In this document: positions 62,203 through 64,000 of the stretch, one piece after another
Position numbering within the stretch: position 1 is the first letter of the stretch
Layout: every line of letters begins with the position of its first letter
The notes under the pieces: model-generated
What the model saw: the letters and a program-made list of their open reading frames with translations, nothing else
What the model was told of the DNA's origin: nothing
Databases searched by the model: none
Translations under genes and position numbers: made by a program
Assembly: GCA_009760855.2 (NCBI GenBank)
Contig: WPIO01000012.1
Coordinates: forward strand, 3,008,001 to 3,072,000
Direction of reading: 5' to 3'
Source: Cristatella mucedo
Taxonomy: Eukaryota; Bryozoa; Phylactolaemata; Cristatellidae
Length of the DNA: 64,000 nucleotides

Positions 62203-63140
62203 GTAGGCTCTCTGTGACATCTTCTGCTCCAGCTGTGCTATTGAACCATACTATTTTAAGCAGTGAAAAATTAACTGAGACCATGTTCCTGGATATCTGT
62301 CTGCTGGCACGGTCTGGACCTCTCCTCTCCATGCCTACCACTAACTGGCGGAGATCAGGCAGCAGACTGGTACTTTGTGGGAAGGGGGTGTCGAGCAGGC
62401 ACGGCTGTCATCCTACCACCCACATTCAGGCCTGAGGCACAGCAAGAATAAGCAGCCCGGGGAAGTGCCAGACCTCGACCCCTGCCAGAGGATGACACTC
62501 ATCGGATGGCCGAGGCGTTTTGAACGAACAAGCGACACTCCTTCAGACCGGTCCTTGGCGATCAGGGTATTTCCTCGTTTGCAAGGCCTGGCATTCAGTC
62601 CTTCTCCCCACAGTTCATGTCAACCTTCCCATAGGTCAGCAGAGGTAGGTTTGCTGCTTTTGATGAAGTATTCAGCATGTCTTTCATGAATTGTCGATTC
62701 ACTCGCTGCTCCTTTCTCTCGGCTTAGAAAGTGTGCTCGACGGTGGACTTTTTCAGGTGTGCAGGTCCTGATGGCCTCCCAAGGTACCTTAGCAAAGCGA
62801 AAAAGTTAGTGTAGCCAGTACTGAATTGGTCGTTCTCGATCTTGCTTATGTGGAGTCTTTCAATGAGCAGCTGTTTAGTTGACTGGCTTGCTGGGCTCTG
62901 TTTGCGATCTTTTTTGCCTTAAAACATAAGAGGCTGAAACTGTTCCACTGCTACTGCTGCGTTTACACTATTGGCTTTCCCCTTTACCGAAGCCGACTTT
63001 CCCTCTGATCAGGTTGTTTACCCTAGCGATGCAGGGAAAGCCGGTGGTCGACTTAGTTCTGCCCGCAACTGCCTGCTCAATTGTGGAAGGTTGGATAAGA
63101 CGAGGATTACCCATAGAAGCCACCTGGCCAATACCTGCTG
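62203..63140 (+). other. ATRX intron or further exons, unresolved
   Basis: Begins with a GTAGGC donor. Apart from the possible exon at 62728 no coding match was recognised. The remaining ATRX exons lie beyond the window or were missed. Confidence 0.4.
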
Positions 63141-63265
63141 AAAATTTGGCCCGTGGGTAAGGTGTTTGCTTTTGACGACCTCGGTCGTTTGCTCGAGCCC
63201 TGTTGCAAATGTAATGCGCCTGGATAGAGATTCAGCTGTCTTTGGGCGCTATACAATTTTTTAAA
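63141..63265 (+). mobile_element. L2-tailed tRNA SINE, family 2
   Basis: Head AAATTTGGCCCGTGGGTAAG, then GTGTTTGCTTTTGACGACC, B box TTGCTCGAGCCCTG, and L2 tail AATGCGCCTGGATAGAGATT, CTTTGGGCGCTATACAATTTTTT. Confidence 0.75.
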
Positions 63266-63470
63266 CGAGTTAGTAGCTGCAGTCATTATTGTAGACTAGT
63301 ATGAAAAGAGAAAGAATTACTTGAAAGGTGCACATAAAAAGATTTGTCATTAAATTGTGTATCGTTAATTAATGTCCACCGTTTAGGATGTGTGGGTGCT
63401 TTCCATGTACATACGCACGCGCTCTCTTTGTAAGGGTGGGTGAAATTGTGGCTCTAACTGACTTCGCTCC

Positions 63471-63600
63471 CTGAATTGGCCGAGAGGTAAGGCGCTCTTC
63501 TTTAATGACCAAGGTCATGGGCTCGAGCCCTGCAGCGTATGTGAAGACCCCGATAGAGGTTAGGTTATCTTAGGGTGCTATTCAAATGAAATATTATTTT
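63471..63600 (+). mobile_element. L2-tailed tRNA SINE, family 2
   Basis: Head CTGAATTGGCCGAGAGGTAA, then GGCGCTCTTCTTTAATGACC, B box GGGCTCGAGCCCTGC, and L2 tail GATAGAGGTTAGGTTATCTT, AGGGTGCTATTCAAATGAAATATTATTTTA. It lies 200 bp after another copy in the same orientation. Confidence 0.75.
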
Positions 63601-64000
63601 AATTTTTGACGAGATAAACTCACGCTTGTCATCGTCAGCCATTGATCTTTTGCTTGTGGACGTACACGAATGACACTTCCTGTTGTTTTGTGGTCAGCTG
63701 GTACGAAAAGGAGACTTAAAGAAAAGTTGGAGCTGCTTGTACTTCTTTTCAGTAGTCTGATTTTCCACCCCCCCCCCCAAGATCCACTAACATAGTCACC
63801 CAGAGGGAAATCGGCGCCGAGTTATGAGGCAAGTCAGGAGTGTAAACAGATGTCAGTAAGACTTGGCCACTGACTAATATCGCTGGATGAAGCCGTGCTG
63901 TCGGCAGTGAGTGCATCCCAGTTGTCAGCTAGAAGCCAACAAACCAGGCTAGTAGCACGAAGCATAGGCGTACGTATATGTAAGAGCGCTGAAACTTGAT
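63601..64000. other. No recognised gene at the right edge
   Basis: Presumed ATRX intron; a C run lies near 63769-63778. No exon or element was identified. Confidence 0.4.

Overview
This window is nuclear DNA from an animal, most likely an invertebrate. The genes are split by GT-AG introns, simple-sequence tracts are very dense, and there are many decayed L2/CR1-type LINE pieces plus tRNA-headed SINEs. Three protein-coding genes could be rebuilt exon by exon. The species cannot be named from the sequence alone.

Layout. 1-10.1 kb is gene-poor: L2 fragments, microsatellites, a 34-G run, a perfect 25-bp hairpin and two GC-rich stretches with no gene I can name. 10.16-14.93 kb (+) holds a complete four-exon PAR-type bZIP transcription factor (HLF/TEF/DBP/Pdp1 family, 309 aa). 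Its CpG-rich start is followed in intron 1 by a tandem E-box. 15.80-45.86 kb (-) holds a complete 30-coding-exon WDR19/IFT144 gene (1,355 aa, the intraflagellar transport-A core protein). It lies tail-to-tail with the bZIP gene; the stop codons are 868 bp apart. Every exon phase closes, from a first coding exon of just ATG AAG to the C-terminal zinc-binding exons. One intron must be GC-AG, and another uses the first GT of a (GT)n microsatellite as its donor. 45.9-64 kb (+) carries the 5' half of an ATRX gene in head-to-head orientation to WDR19. It has the conserved GTVI.QPE segment, a full ADD zinc-finger domain, a long Ala/Ser/Pro-rich exon and a helical linker exon. The SNF2 helicase part lies beyond the right edge, and the 5' end of ATRX is only tentative.

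Repeats. L2-like LINEs share a 3' end that encodes APKAW..LP and finishes in a conserved tail plus (TTA)n. One SINE family (four copies) joins a tRNA-like head to that same L2 tail. A second SINE family (about seven copies) has a tRNA-like head, a conserved central body and a different 3' end. A decayed Tc1-like transposon sits in an ATRX intron. The three host genes belong to unrelated processes (circadian/PAR transcription, ciliary transport, chromatin), and I see no operon-like link. The most notable observations are the L2-tailed SINE family, the tandem E-box in the PAR-bZIP gene and the microsatellite splice donor.
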